A stretch of DNA of 64,000 bases from an uncultured Craurococcus sp. Its GTDB lineage: Bacteria; Pseudomonadota; Alphaproteobacteria; Acetobacterales; Acetobacteraceae. Below the pieces are notes generated by a model, which worked only from the letters and a program-made list of their open reading frames with translations, made no database searches and was not told the origin of the DNA. The stretch covers positions 62,001 through 126,000 of the forward strand of contig CADCTD010000001.1 in NCBI GenBank assembly GCA_902805545.1, read 5' to 3'. Below, one piece after another: positions 8,974 to 17,192 of this stretch; positions within the stretch are counted from its first letter, which is position 1, and each line of letters begins with the position of its first letter. The translations under genes and the position numbers were made by a program.

Positions 8974-9056
8974 TTGTCCACAGGCACGTTTGTTGGATAA
9001 GATATATTATGGAAAGAAAAGAGGTGGGGATAAGTCTGTGGCTAAGCCTGTGGGCA
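8974..9056. other. Cluster of DnaA-box-like 9-mers flanking an AT-rich segment
   Basis: Within the 234-bp gap between mazG and the MBL gene lie TTGTCCACA (8974-8982, +) and, on the minus strand, TTATCCAAC (about 8992-9000), TTATCCCCA (9025-9033) and TTAGCCACA (9037-9045), compared with the DnaA consensus TTATCCACA. A weaker TGCCCACAG follows at 9048-9056. The last three motifs repeat at about 12-bp spacing. Between the first box and this array is a run rich in A and T (about 8990-9022), out of character for this GC-rich DNA. It could be a replication-origin element, a DnaA-titration site or a DnaA-regulated promoter. Confidence 0.5.
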
Positions 9057-9111
9057 GCGCGTTCGGCCCGTTGACCGTGGTTTTCCCGCAGCACGCTGTG
9101 ACGCGAGTGCC

Positions 9112-9909
9112 TCAGTCCAGCGGGATCTCCAGCACCAGGCCGTCATGCGCCGGCTCGATGCCCGGCGGCAGATCCCGCTTCAGCGTGGCGTAGTCCATGC
9201 CGGTGCCCATATGCGTCAGGACCGTCCGCCGCGGCTTGAGCCGTGCGACCCAATCCAGCACCTGGTCGAGATTGGCGTGCACCTTGTGCGGACCGCGCTG
9301 GAAGCAGCCGACCACCCAGGTATCCAGCCCCTCGAGATGCGGCATGCTCTCCTCCGGCAGCATCACCACATCCGTCGAATAGGCGAAGCGGCCGATGCGG
9401 AGGCCGAGCGTATCCATCACCCCGTGGTCCTGGCGGAAGACCTCCACCGGCAGTCCGGCCACCTCGAAGCGGTCCCCATACTCCACGCGCCGGCCCTCGA
9501 GCGCCGGCCGGTAGAAGAATGGCGGAGTCGGGCCGATGAAGGCGTAGTCGAAGCGGTCATCCAGCCTCTGCAGCGTCGTTCTTGTTCCGTACGCGTCGAG
9601 CGCCCGGCCCATGATGCGGTTCACCTGACGCAGGTCGTCGATGCCGAGGCAGTGATCGGCATGGGCGTGGGTGAAGAGGATCGCATCCAGCCGTCCGGCG
9701 CCGACCGCAAGGAGCTGCTGGCGGAGGTCCGGCCCGGCATCGATCAGGAGCCGCCCGCCGGACGGCGCCTCGATCAGGGCGGAGGTGCGGGTGCGGCGGT
9801 TGCGCGGCTCGGTGGGGTCGCACTCGCCCCACTCGCCCCCCTCGCCCGCCCCGCCGATCAGCGGCACCCCGCCGGAGCCGCCGCAGCCTAGGATGGTGAC
9901 GCGCAGCAC
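9112..9909 (-). CDS. MBL-fold metallo-hydrolase (PhnP-like)
   Basis: Encodes 265 residues of the metallo-beta-lactamase fold. It opens with TILGCGGSGGVP, typical of PhnP/PqqB-like phosphodiesterase relatives, and carries the dinuclear metal motif HAHADH at residues 81-86, a middle ligand region in the DHG motif, YSTDVV with the bridging aspartate, and LTHMGTGMDY near the C-terminus. The GTG start lies 4 bases after the tatD stop, so it is the last gene of the metG-tatD run. PhnP itself acts on cyclic ribose phosphates, but no phn genes are nearby, so the substrate is unknown; relatives next to tatD are common in alphaproteobacteria. Confidence 0.85.
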   Translation of the reverse strand: MLRVTILGCGGSGGVPLIGGAGEGGEWGECDPTEPRNRRTRTSALIEAPSGGRLLIDAGPDLRQQLLAVGAGRLDAILFTHAHADHCLGIDDLRQVNRIMGRALDAYGTRTTLQRLDDRFDYAFIGPTPPFFYRPALEGRRVEYGDRFEVAGLPVEVFRQDHGVMDTLGLRIGRFAYSTDVVMLPEESMPHLEGLDTWVVGCFQRGPHKVHANLDQVLDWVARLKPRRTVLTHMGTGMDYATLKRDLPPGIEPAHDGLVLEIPLD

Positions 9910-9912
9910 GCC

Positions 9913-10689
9913 CTAGGCGACCCGCCGGAAGAGGCGGCGGAAATTGGCCGTGGTCAGCGCCTCGACCTCGGCGCCGGTGAGGCCGCGGGCCTCGGCCAGG
10001 ACGCGGGCGGTATGCGCCACATAGGCCGGCTCGCAGCGCTTCCCGCGCAGCGGCACCGGGGCGAGGTACGGGCTATCGGTCTCCACCAGCAGCCGGTCGG
10101 CCGGGAGCTCCGCAGCGATCGCGCGGATCTCCGGGGATTTGGGGAAGGTCAGGATGCCGGAGAAGGAGACGTAGCCGCCCATCGCCACTGCCTGCCGCGC
10201 CAGTTCGGCGCCGGAAGAGAAGCAGTGCAGCAGGAATTCGAAATCGCCGCCCGCCTCGCGCTCCTCGCGCAGGATGCGGAAGATGTCCTCATCCGCCTGC
10301 CGGGCATGGATGGCGAGCGGCAGGCCGGCCAGGCGCGCGGCGCGGATGTGCCGGCGAAACCCCTCCTGCTGCATCTCGCGCGGCGACTTGTCGTAGAAGT
10401 AGTCGAGGCCGCTCTCGCCGATGCCGATGATGCGCGGATGGTCAGCCAGCGCCACGATCTCTTCGACCGTCGGCAGCCCCTCCGGCTCGCCGGCATTGTG
10501 CGGATGGACGCCGACCGTGCCCCAGACATCCGGGAAGCGTTCGGTAAGCGCCTTCACCGCCGCCGCCTGCCCGACCCGCACGCCGATGGTGACCAGCATG
10601 CCGACGCCCGCGTCTCGGGCCCGGGCGACGATCCCCTCGATCTCGGCTTCGGTGAAGTAGTCGAGATGGCAATGGCTGTCGACGAGCAT
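9913..10689 (-). CDS. tatD: TatD family metal-dependent hydrolase / DNase
   Basis: Encodes 258 residues, the usual size. The N-terminal DSHCHLDYF supplies metal ligands; GESGLDYFYD, PLAIHARQAD, LLHCFSSG and LVETDSPYLAPVPLRGK follow in the canonical TatD order. Family members are 3'-5' exonucleases acting in DNA quality control. It starts 3 bases after the metG stop and is followed at once by the MBL gene. Confidence 0.94.
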   Translation of the reverse strand: MLVDSHCHLDYFTEAEIEGIVARARDAGVGMLVTIGVRVGQAAAVKALTERFPDVWGTVGVHPHNAGEPEGLPTVEEIVALADHPRIIGIGESGLDYFYDKSPREMQQEGFRRHIRAARLAGLPLAIHARQADEDIFRILREEREAGGDFEFLLHCFSSGAELARQAVAMGGYVSFSGILTFPKSPEIRAIAAELPADRLLVETDSPYLAPVPLRGKRCEPAYVAHTARVLAEARGLTGAEVEALTTANFRRLFRRVA

Positions 10690-10692
10690 GGC

Positions 10693-12213
10693 TCAGGCTT
10701 CGACCTTGCGGAACAGCGGGGCGGGCGGCGGCAGCGGGGTACCTTCGGGCAGCGGGGTGGCGAGGGCGTCGAGCCCCCTGCCCTCCGCCGGCACGCCGAG
10801 CTGGTCGAGCATCGCCGCCGTGGTCCCCGGCATGAAGGGCTGCAGCACCGTGGCGAAGACCCGGAGCGCGGTATGCAGGTGCCGCAGCACTGCCGCCATG
10901 CGGACGGGGTCGGTCTTCTTCAGCGCCCAGGGCGCCTGGAGGGTGACGTAGCCGTTCGCCGCACGCGCCTCGGCGAGGATCGCCTCCAGCGCCAGGTGGA
11001 ACTCCTGCCGCTCGACATGCGCGCCGACCCGCCCCGGCAGGCTCCCAAGGCCGGCGAGCAGCCCGTCATCGCCTTCCGCCACCCCGGCCGGCGCCGGCAA
11101 CGCGCCGCCGCAATTCCGCTGGATCAGCGAAAGCGTCCGGTTCGCCAGGTTGCCGAGCGTGTCCGCCAGCTCCCCGTTCAGCCGCCCGGTCAGTGCGGCG
11201 CGGGAGAAGTCGCCGTCATTGCCGAAGGGCACCTCGCGCAGGAGGAAATAGCGCACCGGATCGAGCCCGTACTCCTCGACCAGCTTCACCGGGTCGATGA
11301 CATTGCCGAGGCTCTTCGAGATCTTCTGCCCCTCGTTGGTCCACCAGCCATGGGCGAAGACCCGGCGCGGCGGCGCAAGCCCCGCCGCGACGAGGAAGGC
11401 CGGCCAGTAGATGGCATGGAAGCGGACGATGTCCTTGCCGACGACATGGACGTCGGCAGGCCAGAACCGCCACCGCTCGGCGGAGGTGTCGGGGTAGCCG
11501 GCCGCCGTGATGTAGTTGGCCAGCGCATCGAGCCAGACATACATCACATGCGCCGCGTCGCCCGGCACCGGGATGCCCCAGGTGAAGCTCGTCCGGCTGA
11601 TCGAGAGGTCCTGCAGCCCGCCCTCGACGAAGCGCATCACCTCGTTGCGGCGCGAGGCAGGCGCGATGAAGTCCGGATTGTCCCGGTAGAAGTCGAGCAG
11701 CCACGGGCCCCATTTCGACAAGCGGAAGAAGTAGCTCGGCTCCCGCACCCATTCGACCGGCGCGCCGGTCGGGGCGAAGCGCTTGCCATCCCGCTCCTCG
11801 ATCTCGTCCGGGCCGTAGAAGGCCTCGTCCCGCACCGCGTACCAGCCCTCGTAATGGCCGAGATAGATCTCGTCGCGCCGGGCCAGCTCCTCCCACAGCG
11901 CCTGGCAGGTGGCCTTGTGCCGCGGCTCGGTGGTGCGGATGAAGTCGTCGTTGGAGAAGCCCATGGTCGCGGCCAGGTCGCGGAAATGGCGGCTCACCTG
12001 GTCGGTGAAGGCCTGCGGGTCCATCCCCGCATCCTGCGCCGCCTTCTCCACCTTCTGCCCATGCTCGTCCGTGCCGGTGAGAAAGAAGACCTCATGACCG
12101 GCGAGCCGTGCCCAGCGCGCCATCACGTCGGTGGCGAGCGAGGTATAGGCATGGCCGATATGGGGCCGGTCGTTCACGTAATAGATCGGGGTGGTGAAGT
12201 ATCTCGTGGCCAT
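10693..12213 (-). CDS. metG: Methionyl-tRNA synthetase
   Basis: Encodes 506 residues, class Ia. The HIGH signature is PHIGHAYTSL near residue 18, and KMSKS appears as KISKS in NEGQKISKSLGNVIDP. An anticodon-binding helical domain follows with NLANRTLSLIQ. The C-terminal EMAP-like tRNA-binding domain of longer MetRS is absent, as in many alphaproteobacteria. ATG at 12213 gives MATRYFTTPIYYVND, the family N-terminus; the open frame extends upstream but overlaps holB, so that extension is rejected. Confidence 0.97.
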   Translation of the reverse strand: MATRYFTTPIYYVNDRPHIGHAYTSLATDVMARWARLAGHEVFFLTGTDEHGQKVEKAAQDAGMDPQAFTDQVSRHFRDLAATMGFSNDDFIRTTEPRHKATCQALWEELARRDEIYLGHYEGWYAVRDEAFYGPDEIEERDGKRFAPTGAPVEWVREPSYFFRLSKWGPWLLDFYRDNPDFIAPASRRNEVMRFVEGGLQDLSISRTSFTWGIPVPGDAAHVMYVWLDALANYITAAGYPDTSAERWRFWPADVHVVGKDIVRFHAIYWPAFLVAAGLAPPRRVFAHGWWTNEGQKISKSLGNVIDPVKLVEEYGLDPVRYFLLREVPFGNDGDFSRAALTGRLNGELADTLGNLANRTLSLIQRNCGGALPAPAGVAEGDDGLLAGLGSLPGRVGAHVERQEFHLALEAILAEARAANGYVTLQAPWALKKTDPVRMAAVLRHLHTALRVFATVLQPFMPGTTAAMLDQLGVPAEGRGLDALATPLPEGTPLPPPAPLFRKVEA

Positions 12214-12224
12214 GGCTGCGTCTT

Positions 12225-13241
12225 TCAGCGGAGCGAGAGCATCCCGAGGCTGCTCAGAACGGCCTGCTTGCGGTCGAGGTTCAACCGCTCCGTCTCGTCC
12301 GCGAGGCGGCCCAGCTTCTCCCACAGGGTGGACCACTCGGCAAGCGAGCGCCCCTCGGCCCAGGGCAACGCCGCCCCCTCGCGCGCCGCGGCGCGCAGCC
12401 CGGCCGCCATCGCCCGGCGCAGCAGGGCCATGAAGGTGGTCAGCGCCGCCGCGTCCCGCCGCGCCGTCACCCGGTCGGCGATGTCCTGCGCCCGGCGTGG
12501 GTCGAGCCGCGGCAGGCCCGCCATCACCTCATCCACGAGGGACTGAAGGGCTAGCCCCTCGCCCTCCGCCAGCAGCAGCGCCCGGCCCGGGCAGCCATCG
12601 GCGATGCGGGCGAGGCCGGCGCGCTCGGGCCCGCCGAGCTCCGGCAGCCAGCGGCCGAGCAGCCCCTCCATCGCCGGCGCCGGGAGCGGCGCCAGATCGA
12701 GCCGCCGGCAGCGGCTGCGGATGGTCGGCAGCAACCGGTCCGGCGCGCTGGTGACGATCAGCTGCACGGTGCGCGGCGGCGGCTCCTCCAGCGTCTTCAG
12801 CAGGATGTTGGGGACGACCTCGCGCTCCGCCCGCTCCAGCTCCTCGACGACGACGGCGCGCCAGCCACCCTCGGCCGCGGTCATCGCCATGAAGCGGAGA
12901 GCGGCCCGGGCATCCTCGGCGCGCAGCACCTCCTTCTTGCCGCGCTCGCCTGTATTCGGCGCCATGCTGAAGAGGTCGGCATGGGCGCCGGCTGCGATAC
13001 GGCGGAAGACCGGGTGCTCCTCCGGCAGATGGAGCGGCACCGCGCCCGGCGGCGCCGCCGGCAGCCCGGCCAGCAGCCAGCGGGCGAAGCGATAGGCGAG
13101 CGTCGCCTTCCCGACTCCGGCGGGCCCGGCGATCAGCCAGGCATGCGGCAAGCGGCCGGAGCGTGCCGCTTCCTCCAGCGTGCGCGCGGCATCGTCATGC
13201 CCGACCAGCTCGGGGTTGGCGCGGGGCTCGGGCGGCGTCAT
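12225..13241 (-). CDS. holB: DNA polymerase III delta' subunit (clamp-loader)
   Basis: Encodes 338 residues. It has a clamp-loader AAA+ fold with Walker A-like GPAGVGKAT (39-47), the VVVEELERA Walker B equivalent, the NILLKTLEEPPP sensor-1 region and SRCRRLDL (SRC motif). Delta' acts as the stator of the gamma complex that loads the beta clamp. ATG at 13241 overlaps the tmk stop by ATGA; tmk-holB-metG-tatD is a widely conserved order. Confidence 0.94.
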   Translation of the reverse strand: MTPPEPRANPELVGHDDAARTLEEAARSGRLPHAWLIAGPAGVGKATLAYRFARWLLAGLPAAPPGAVPLHLPEEHPVFRRIAAGAHADLFSMAPNTGERGKKEVLRAEDARAALRFMAMTAAEGGWRAVVVEELERAEREVVPNILLKTLEEPPPRTVQLIVTSAPDRLLPTIRSRCRRLDLAPLPAPAMEGLLGRWLPELGGPERAGLARIADGCPGRALLLAEGEGLALQSLVDEVMAGLPRLDPRRAQDIADRVTARRDAAALTTFMALLRRAMAAGLRAAAREGAALPWAEGRSLAEWSTLWEKLGRLADETERLNLDRKQAVLSSLGMLSLR

Positions 13242-13858
13242 GGCAGCAGGCGGGCGCGGACGGCCTTCAGGATCTCGCCCGCGACGCCCTCCGGCGTCCC
13301 GGTCGCATCCAGCAGCAGGCAGCGATCCGGCTCCGCCGCGGCGATGGCGCGGAAGCCGTCGCGGACGCGGGCATGGAAGGCGGCATCCATGGCCTCGTAC
13401 CGATTGGCATCGCCGCGGGCGGCGGCGCGGGTGAGGCCCGCCCTGGGATCGATCTCCAGCACCAGCGTAAGGTCGGGCCGCAGCCCCTCCAGCGCAACCG
13501 CCGCCAGCGCGTCGAAGACCCGGCGGGGCACGCCCTGGCCGAAGCACTGGTAGGCAAGCGTCGAGTCGGCGAAGCGGTCCGAAACCACCCAGGTCCCGGC
13601 CTCGAGCGCCGGCCGGATGGTCCGCTCCACATGCTCCCGCCGCGCGGCGAAATGCAGCATGCATTCGGCGATGCCGTCCCAAGGTCCTTGCTCCAGCAGC
13701 ACCGCGCGGATCGCTTCCGCCCCCGGTGCCCCACCCGGCTCCCGCGTGCGGAGGACGGGGATGCCCTCCGCCGCCAGCGCCGCGACGAGCCGCCCCGCCT
13801 GGGTGGACTTCCCGGCCCCCTCCCCGCCTTCCAGCGTGATGAAGCGGCCCCTTTCCAT
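13238..13858 (-). CDS. tmk: Thymidylate kinase
   Basis: Encodes 206 residues. It has the P-loop GGEGAGKST at 11-19, the TREPGG motif, SDRFADSTLAYQ with the DR-(F/Y) nucleotide-binding motif, and a lid containing DANRYEAMD. It phosphorylates dTMP to dTDP for DNA synthesis. ATG at 13858 gives MERGRFITLEGGEG; its A is shared with the stop of the upstream dacC (TGATG), so the genes are coupled. Confidence 0.96.
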   Translation of the reverse strand: MERGRFITLEGGEGAGKSTQAGRLVAALAAEGIPVLRTREPGGAPGAEAIRAVLLEQGPWDGIAECMLHFAARREHVERTIRPALEAGTWVVSDRFADSTLAYQCFGQGVPRRVFDALAAVALEGLRPDLTLVLEIDPRAGLTRAAARGDANRYEAMDAAFHARVRDGFRAIAAAEPDRCLLLDATGTPEGVAGEILKAVRARLLP

Positions 13859-15117
13859 CAGCCGCCGATCCAGCGGCCGATCACCGCCGGGATGCGGGAG
13901 ACGAGGCCGAGCCTGTCGACATCGGCGCCGGCCAGCAGCGGCAGGGAGAGGTTCGGCACCCCCTGCCCCGCCACCTCCAGCCGCCCGAGCTCCTGGCCCT
14001 TGAGGACGGGCGCGGCGATCGGCGCATCGTAGCGAACCTTGGCCTGCAACCGCTGCCGCCACTGCCGCGGCAGGGTGACGACCACATCCTTGCCGCCGAC
14101 CAGCGGCACCGTCTTGCGGTCGCCGAGATGCACCGGCACCTCCTCGATCACATCGGCGGCGCGGAACAGCACGACATTCTCGAACTCGCGGAAGCCCCAT
14201 TCCAGCAGCCGCTCGCTCTCCTCACCGCGGGCCCGCATGCTGGGCAGCCCGTTGAAGACGAGGATCAGCCGCCGGTCGCCGCGCTTGGCGCTGGCCGTCA
14301 GGCCGTAGCCGGCCTCCTCGGTATGGCCGGTCTTCAGCCCGTCGGCGCCGGGGACACGGGCCAGGGTCGGGTTGCGGTTCTCCTGGGTGATGTTGTTCCA
14401 GGTGAAGCTGCGCTCGTTATAATACTTATAATATTCCGGGAACTCGGTGACGATGTGCCGCGCGACGCGGGCGAGATCGCGGCAGGTCATCCGGTGCTCC
14501 GGGTCGGGCCAGCCGGTGGCATTGCGGAAGGTGCTGTCGGTCAGGCCGATCCGCTTCGCCCTCTCGTTCATCATCTCGGCGAATTGCTGCTCCGAGCCGG
14601 CGATGCCCTCGGCGAGGACGACGCAGGCATCATTGCCCGACTGCACGATGACGCCGCGGATCAGCGCCTCGACCGGCACGGTGGCGCCGATCTGGACGAA
14701 CATCTTGCTGCCCTGCATGCGCCAGGCGCGCTCGCTGACGGGCAGCTCCTGGTCGAGCTTGAGCCGGCCTTCCTTCAGCATGCTGAAGACCATGTACATG
14801 GTCATCATCTTCGACATGGATGAAGGCGGCATCCGCTCATCGGCATTCTTGTCGAGCAGCACCGCATCGGTGTCGGCGTCGATGATAAGCGCATGACGGG
14901 CGATGGTGTCGAAGGGGCCCAGTGGCGTGTTGGCCGGGCTCGGCGCCGGGCCGGCGGGCAGGTTGCGCCCGGCGCCGGGCCTCGGCGCGTTGCCGCTCCG
15001 TGGCTGGGCCAGCGCCGGCAGGCTGACAGCAGTCAGCGCCGCCGCGGCAGGCAAGATCAGGCCGCGGCGGGTGGAACCCAGGACGCCGGGCTTCGGGGCA
15101 TCAGGGCGGGAGGACAT
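13858..15117 (-). CDS. dacC: D-alanyl-D-alanine carboxypeptidase (PBP5/6 type)
   Basis: About 419 residues from ATG 15117. The N-terminus carries a twin-arginine-like signal (STRRGLILPAAAALTAV, AxA cleavage near ALAQP). The S11 peptidase motifs are all present: SMSK (S100-K103), SGN in VQSGNDACVV, and KTG in LKTGHTEEAGYG, followed by the C-terminal beta domain. This periplasmic enzyme trims the terminal D-Ala from peptidoglycan pentapeptides. A start at 15162 is also open, but 15117 puts the signal peptide closer to the start and has GGAG about 10 bases upstream. The letter of the symbol is by family only. Confidence 0.9.
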   Translation of the reverse strand: MSSRPDAPKPGVLGSTRRGLILPAAAALTAVSLPALAQPRSGNAPRPGAGRNLPAGPAPSPANTPLGPFDTIARHALIIDADTDAVLLDKNADERMPPSSMSKMMTMYMVFSMLKEGRLKLDQELPVSERAWRMQGSKMFVQIGATVPVEALIRGVIVQSGNDACVVLAEGIAGSEQQFAEMMNERAKRIGLTDSTFRNATGWPDPEHRMTCRDLARVARHIVTEFPEYYKYYNERSFTWNNITQENRNPTLARVPGADGLKTGHTEEAGYGLTASAKRGDRRLILVFNGLPSMRARGEESERLLEWGFREFENVVLFRAADVIEEVPVHLGDRKTVPLVGGKDVVVTLPRQWRQRLQAKVRYDAPIAAPVLKGQELGRLEVAGQGVPNLSLPLLAGADVDRLGLVSRIPAVIGRWIGG

Positions 15118-15238
15118 GGCAGGCGGACTCCGGTGCGGTCCGCACCGCATACGCCGTTGCACCCTCGCCGCTCAAGGCCTTGTGTGTGCCTGCCGAAAAA
15201 CGAGACACTGGCGTGGCTTGCAGGACGCTCTTCCAGCG

Positions 15239-16135
15239 CTATTCGACCAGCAAACGCACCTCGGCCAGCCCCGCCCGCAGCACCGCCCCGACCGCCCGGT
15301 CGGCGGCGGCGGTATCGGCGAAGGGGCCGGCGACGACCCGGTATTGTGGCTGCCGCCCGCCACCGAAGGGCTCGACCCGTGGCGACACGCCCGGGATCCG
15401 CGCCGCCTGCCGTTGCGCCAGGTCGCGCCGGAAGAAGCTGCCGGCCTCGACGAGCAACCGACCCGGCCGTACCGCGCGGGTCGTGACGGCCTCCGACAGG
15501 GGATCGGGCGGCAGCTCCGGGCGGGCTTCGGCCGGCGCCCGGGCGGTGGTCTGGGCGACGATCGGGCGAACCGCTGCCTCCCGCGCACCGGGCGGCGGCG
15601 GAAGCGCCTCGCGCTCGACGGCGATGCGGGGCGCCGCGGCAAGCGCGAGGGCGGGCCGGTCCGGGCTCGGCAGGGCGCCGGCGAGAGCCTGGCTCGGCCC
15701 GGTCTCGACGCGGATGCGCACCTGCGCCGCCCCGCCCGGCGGGACGCCGAGCAGCTGCGCCGCCCGCGGCGACAGGCCGATGACCCGTCCTGGCTGTGCC
15801 GGCCCCCGGTCGTTCACCCGGATGCGGATCTCCCGCCCGGTCTCGAGGTTCCAGACGGAGACGATCGCCGGAAGCTGCAAGGTCCGGTGCGCACCGACAA
15901 GCCGCTCCGGGTCGTAGAGTTCGCCGTTGGCGGTGCGCTGGTTCGGGCGGCCACTCGGCAGCACGGCAGCGATGCCGCCCTCCTCCAGGCCGAAATCCTC
16001 GCGCGGATAGGACCAGACGCCGCCCATCGCATAGGGCTCGCCCAGCATGTAGCGGCCGGTCGACGCCGACGGCGGCGCCTGGCGCTCGCAGCCCCCCGCC
16101 AGCAGGACGAGCGCCAGCGCGGCGGCCAGCCTCAA
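15239..16135 (-). CDS. rlpA: Septal ring lytic transglycosylase, RlpA family lipoprotein with SPOR domain
   Basis: Encodes 298 residues from a TTG start. The start overlaps the stop of the upstream transglycosylase gene (TTGA) and yields a clean lipoprotein signal, MRLAAALALVLLAGGC, with lipobox cysteine C16. A double-psi beta-barrel region follows (TANGELYDPERLVGAHRTL, then RIRVNDRGP with the catalytic-type aspartate), a proline/alanine-rich linker, and a C-terminal SPOR domain (RLLVEAGSFFRRDLAQRQA) that binds denuded septal glycan. RlpA cleaves such glycans during daughter-cell separation. It lies next to mltB-like and dacC genes, a cell-wall remodelling group. Confidence 0.9.
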   Translation of the reverse strand: MRLAAALALVLLAGGCERQAPPSASTGRYMLGEPYAMGGVWSYPREDFGLEEGGIAAVLPSGRPNQRTANGELYDPERLVGAHRTLQLPAIVSVWNLETGREIRIRVNDRGPAQPGRVIGLSPRAAQLLGVPPGGAAQVRIRVETGPSQALAGALPSPDRPALALAAAPRIAVEREALPPPPGAREAAVRPIVAQTTARAPAEARPELPPDPLSEAVTTRAVRPGRLLVEAGSFFRRDLAQRQAARIPGVSPRVEPFGGGRQPQYRVVAGPFADTAAADRAVGAVLRAGLAEVRLLVE

Positions 16136-17091
16136 CCGACGCGGTCCGAGAGCAGCCCCACGGCCAGCGCGTAGTTCACCGGCGGGTTGTAGCGCCGGAT
16201 CACCTGGAAATTCTTGTGGCACAGGAAGATCTGGCTGGTGCCGTTGCGCGGCAGGACGAGGCCCGTCTCGATGTCCGAGGCCGGGAGCGGCCCGCCATCC
16301 TGCCGCCGGAAGCCCATGCGGCCCCAATCGCGCAGCGGCCGCCTGCTGTCCGTCTCCGCCCGCTCCTGGTCGAAGCCGGGCGGGGCGAGCACCGCCTGGC
16401 CCCAGGGCTCTTCCTCCCGCCAGCCATGGCGGGCGAGGTAGTTGCCGATTGAGGCGAGCGCATCGGCCCGGCTGTCCCAGATATCCCGCCGGCCGTCGCC
16501 GTCGAAATCGACGGCCAGCCGCTCGAAATTGGTCGGCATGAATTGCGGCTGGCCCATCGCCCCGGCCCAGCTTCCCTTCATCCGCGCGGGCGAGATGTGG
16601 CCGCCATCGAGCACCTTGAGCGCGGCCATGAGCTCAGTGCGGAAATAGCTCGACCGCCGCCCGTCCCAGGCAAGGGTCGCCAAGGCCTCGATCACCCCGA
16701 AGCCGCCGGTATTGCTGCCGAAATTCGTCTCCATCCCCCAGATCGCCACGATGACCCGTGGATCGACCCGGTAGCGCGTGCCGATGGCGGCGAGCAGGCT
16801 GCGGCTCTCGCCGTAGTTTCGCCGCCCGTTCTCGACCCGGGTCTGGGACACGATGCGGTCGCGGTACTCCTCCCAGCTCATCGACCCCTCGGGCTGCTTC
16901 CGGTCGAGCTCCAGCACCCGGTCATTCGGGCGGAGGCCGGCGAGCGCCCGCTGGATTGTGCCGGGCGAGACCCCGGCGCGGCGGGCATCGCTGCGCACGC
17001 CGTCGAGGAAGGCATCGAAGGAGGCGGTGGCGGCGCGGGCCGGCGCGGCAAGCGCCACCGGAATCGCAAGGAACAATCGGCGTTGGAGCAT
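16132..17091 (-). CDS. Lytic murein transglycosylase (MltB family, SLT_2)
   Basis: Encodes 319 residues with an N-terminal signal peptide (RRLFLAIPVALAAPARA). The probable catalytic glutamate is E121 in AIWGMETNFGS, followed by the family motifs FRTELMAALKVL, GSWAGAMGQPQFMPTNF and DGDGRRDIWDS. It cleaves the MurNAc-GlcNAc bond with formation of 1,6-anhydro-MurNAc. It overlaps rlpA by 4 bases and is the first gene of the minus-strand run; the prpD-like gene diverges from it across 101 bp that presumably hold both promoters. Confidence 0.92.
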   Translation of the reverse strand: MLQRRLFLAIPVALAAPARAATASFDAFLDGVRSDARRAGVSPGTIQRALAGLRPNDRVLELDRKQPEGSMSWEEYRDRIVSQTRVENGRRNYGESRSLLAAIGTRYRVDPRVIVAIWGMETNFGSNTGGFGVIEALATLAWDGRRSSYFRTELMAALKVLDGGHISPARMKGSWAGAMGQPQFMPTNFERLAVDFDGDGRRDIWDSRADALASIGNYLARHGWREEEPWGQAVLAPPGFDQERAETDSRRPLRDWGRMGFRRQDGGPLPASDIETGLVLPRNGTSQIFLCHKNFQVIRRYNPPVNYALAVGLLSDRVG

Positions 17092-17192
17092 GGCGCGACA
17101 GGTGCCATGAGCCCCACCCCTTCCGCAACCATGACGTGCTCTTCAAAGCCGGAAAGGGGGTGCTAGGATCACGGGACAGAAGGGGAAACGTC

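Noticed and set aside
8878-9111. Calling the DnaA-box region the chromosomal oriC outright
   Set aside because: Box matches are imperfect, neighbours are not typical origin genes and flanking genes face the site; kept only as a candidate element.
16758-17192. N-terminal extension of the PrpD-like protein by 145 codons
   Set aside because: It overlaps the divergent transglycosylase gene; the family N-terminus and a good ribosome site lie at 17193.
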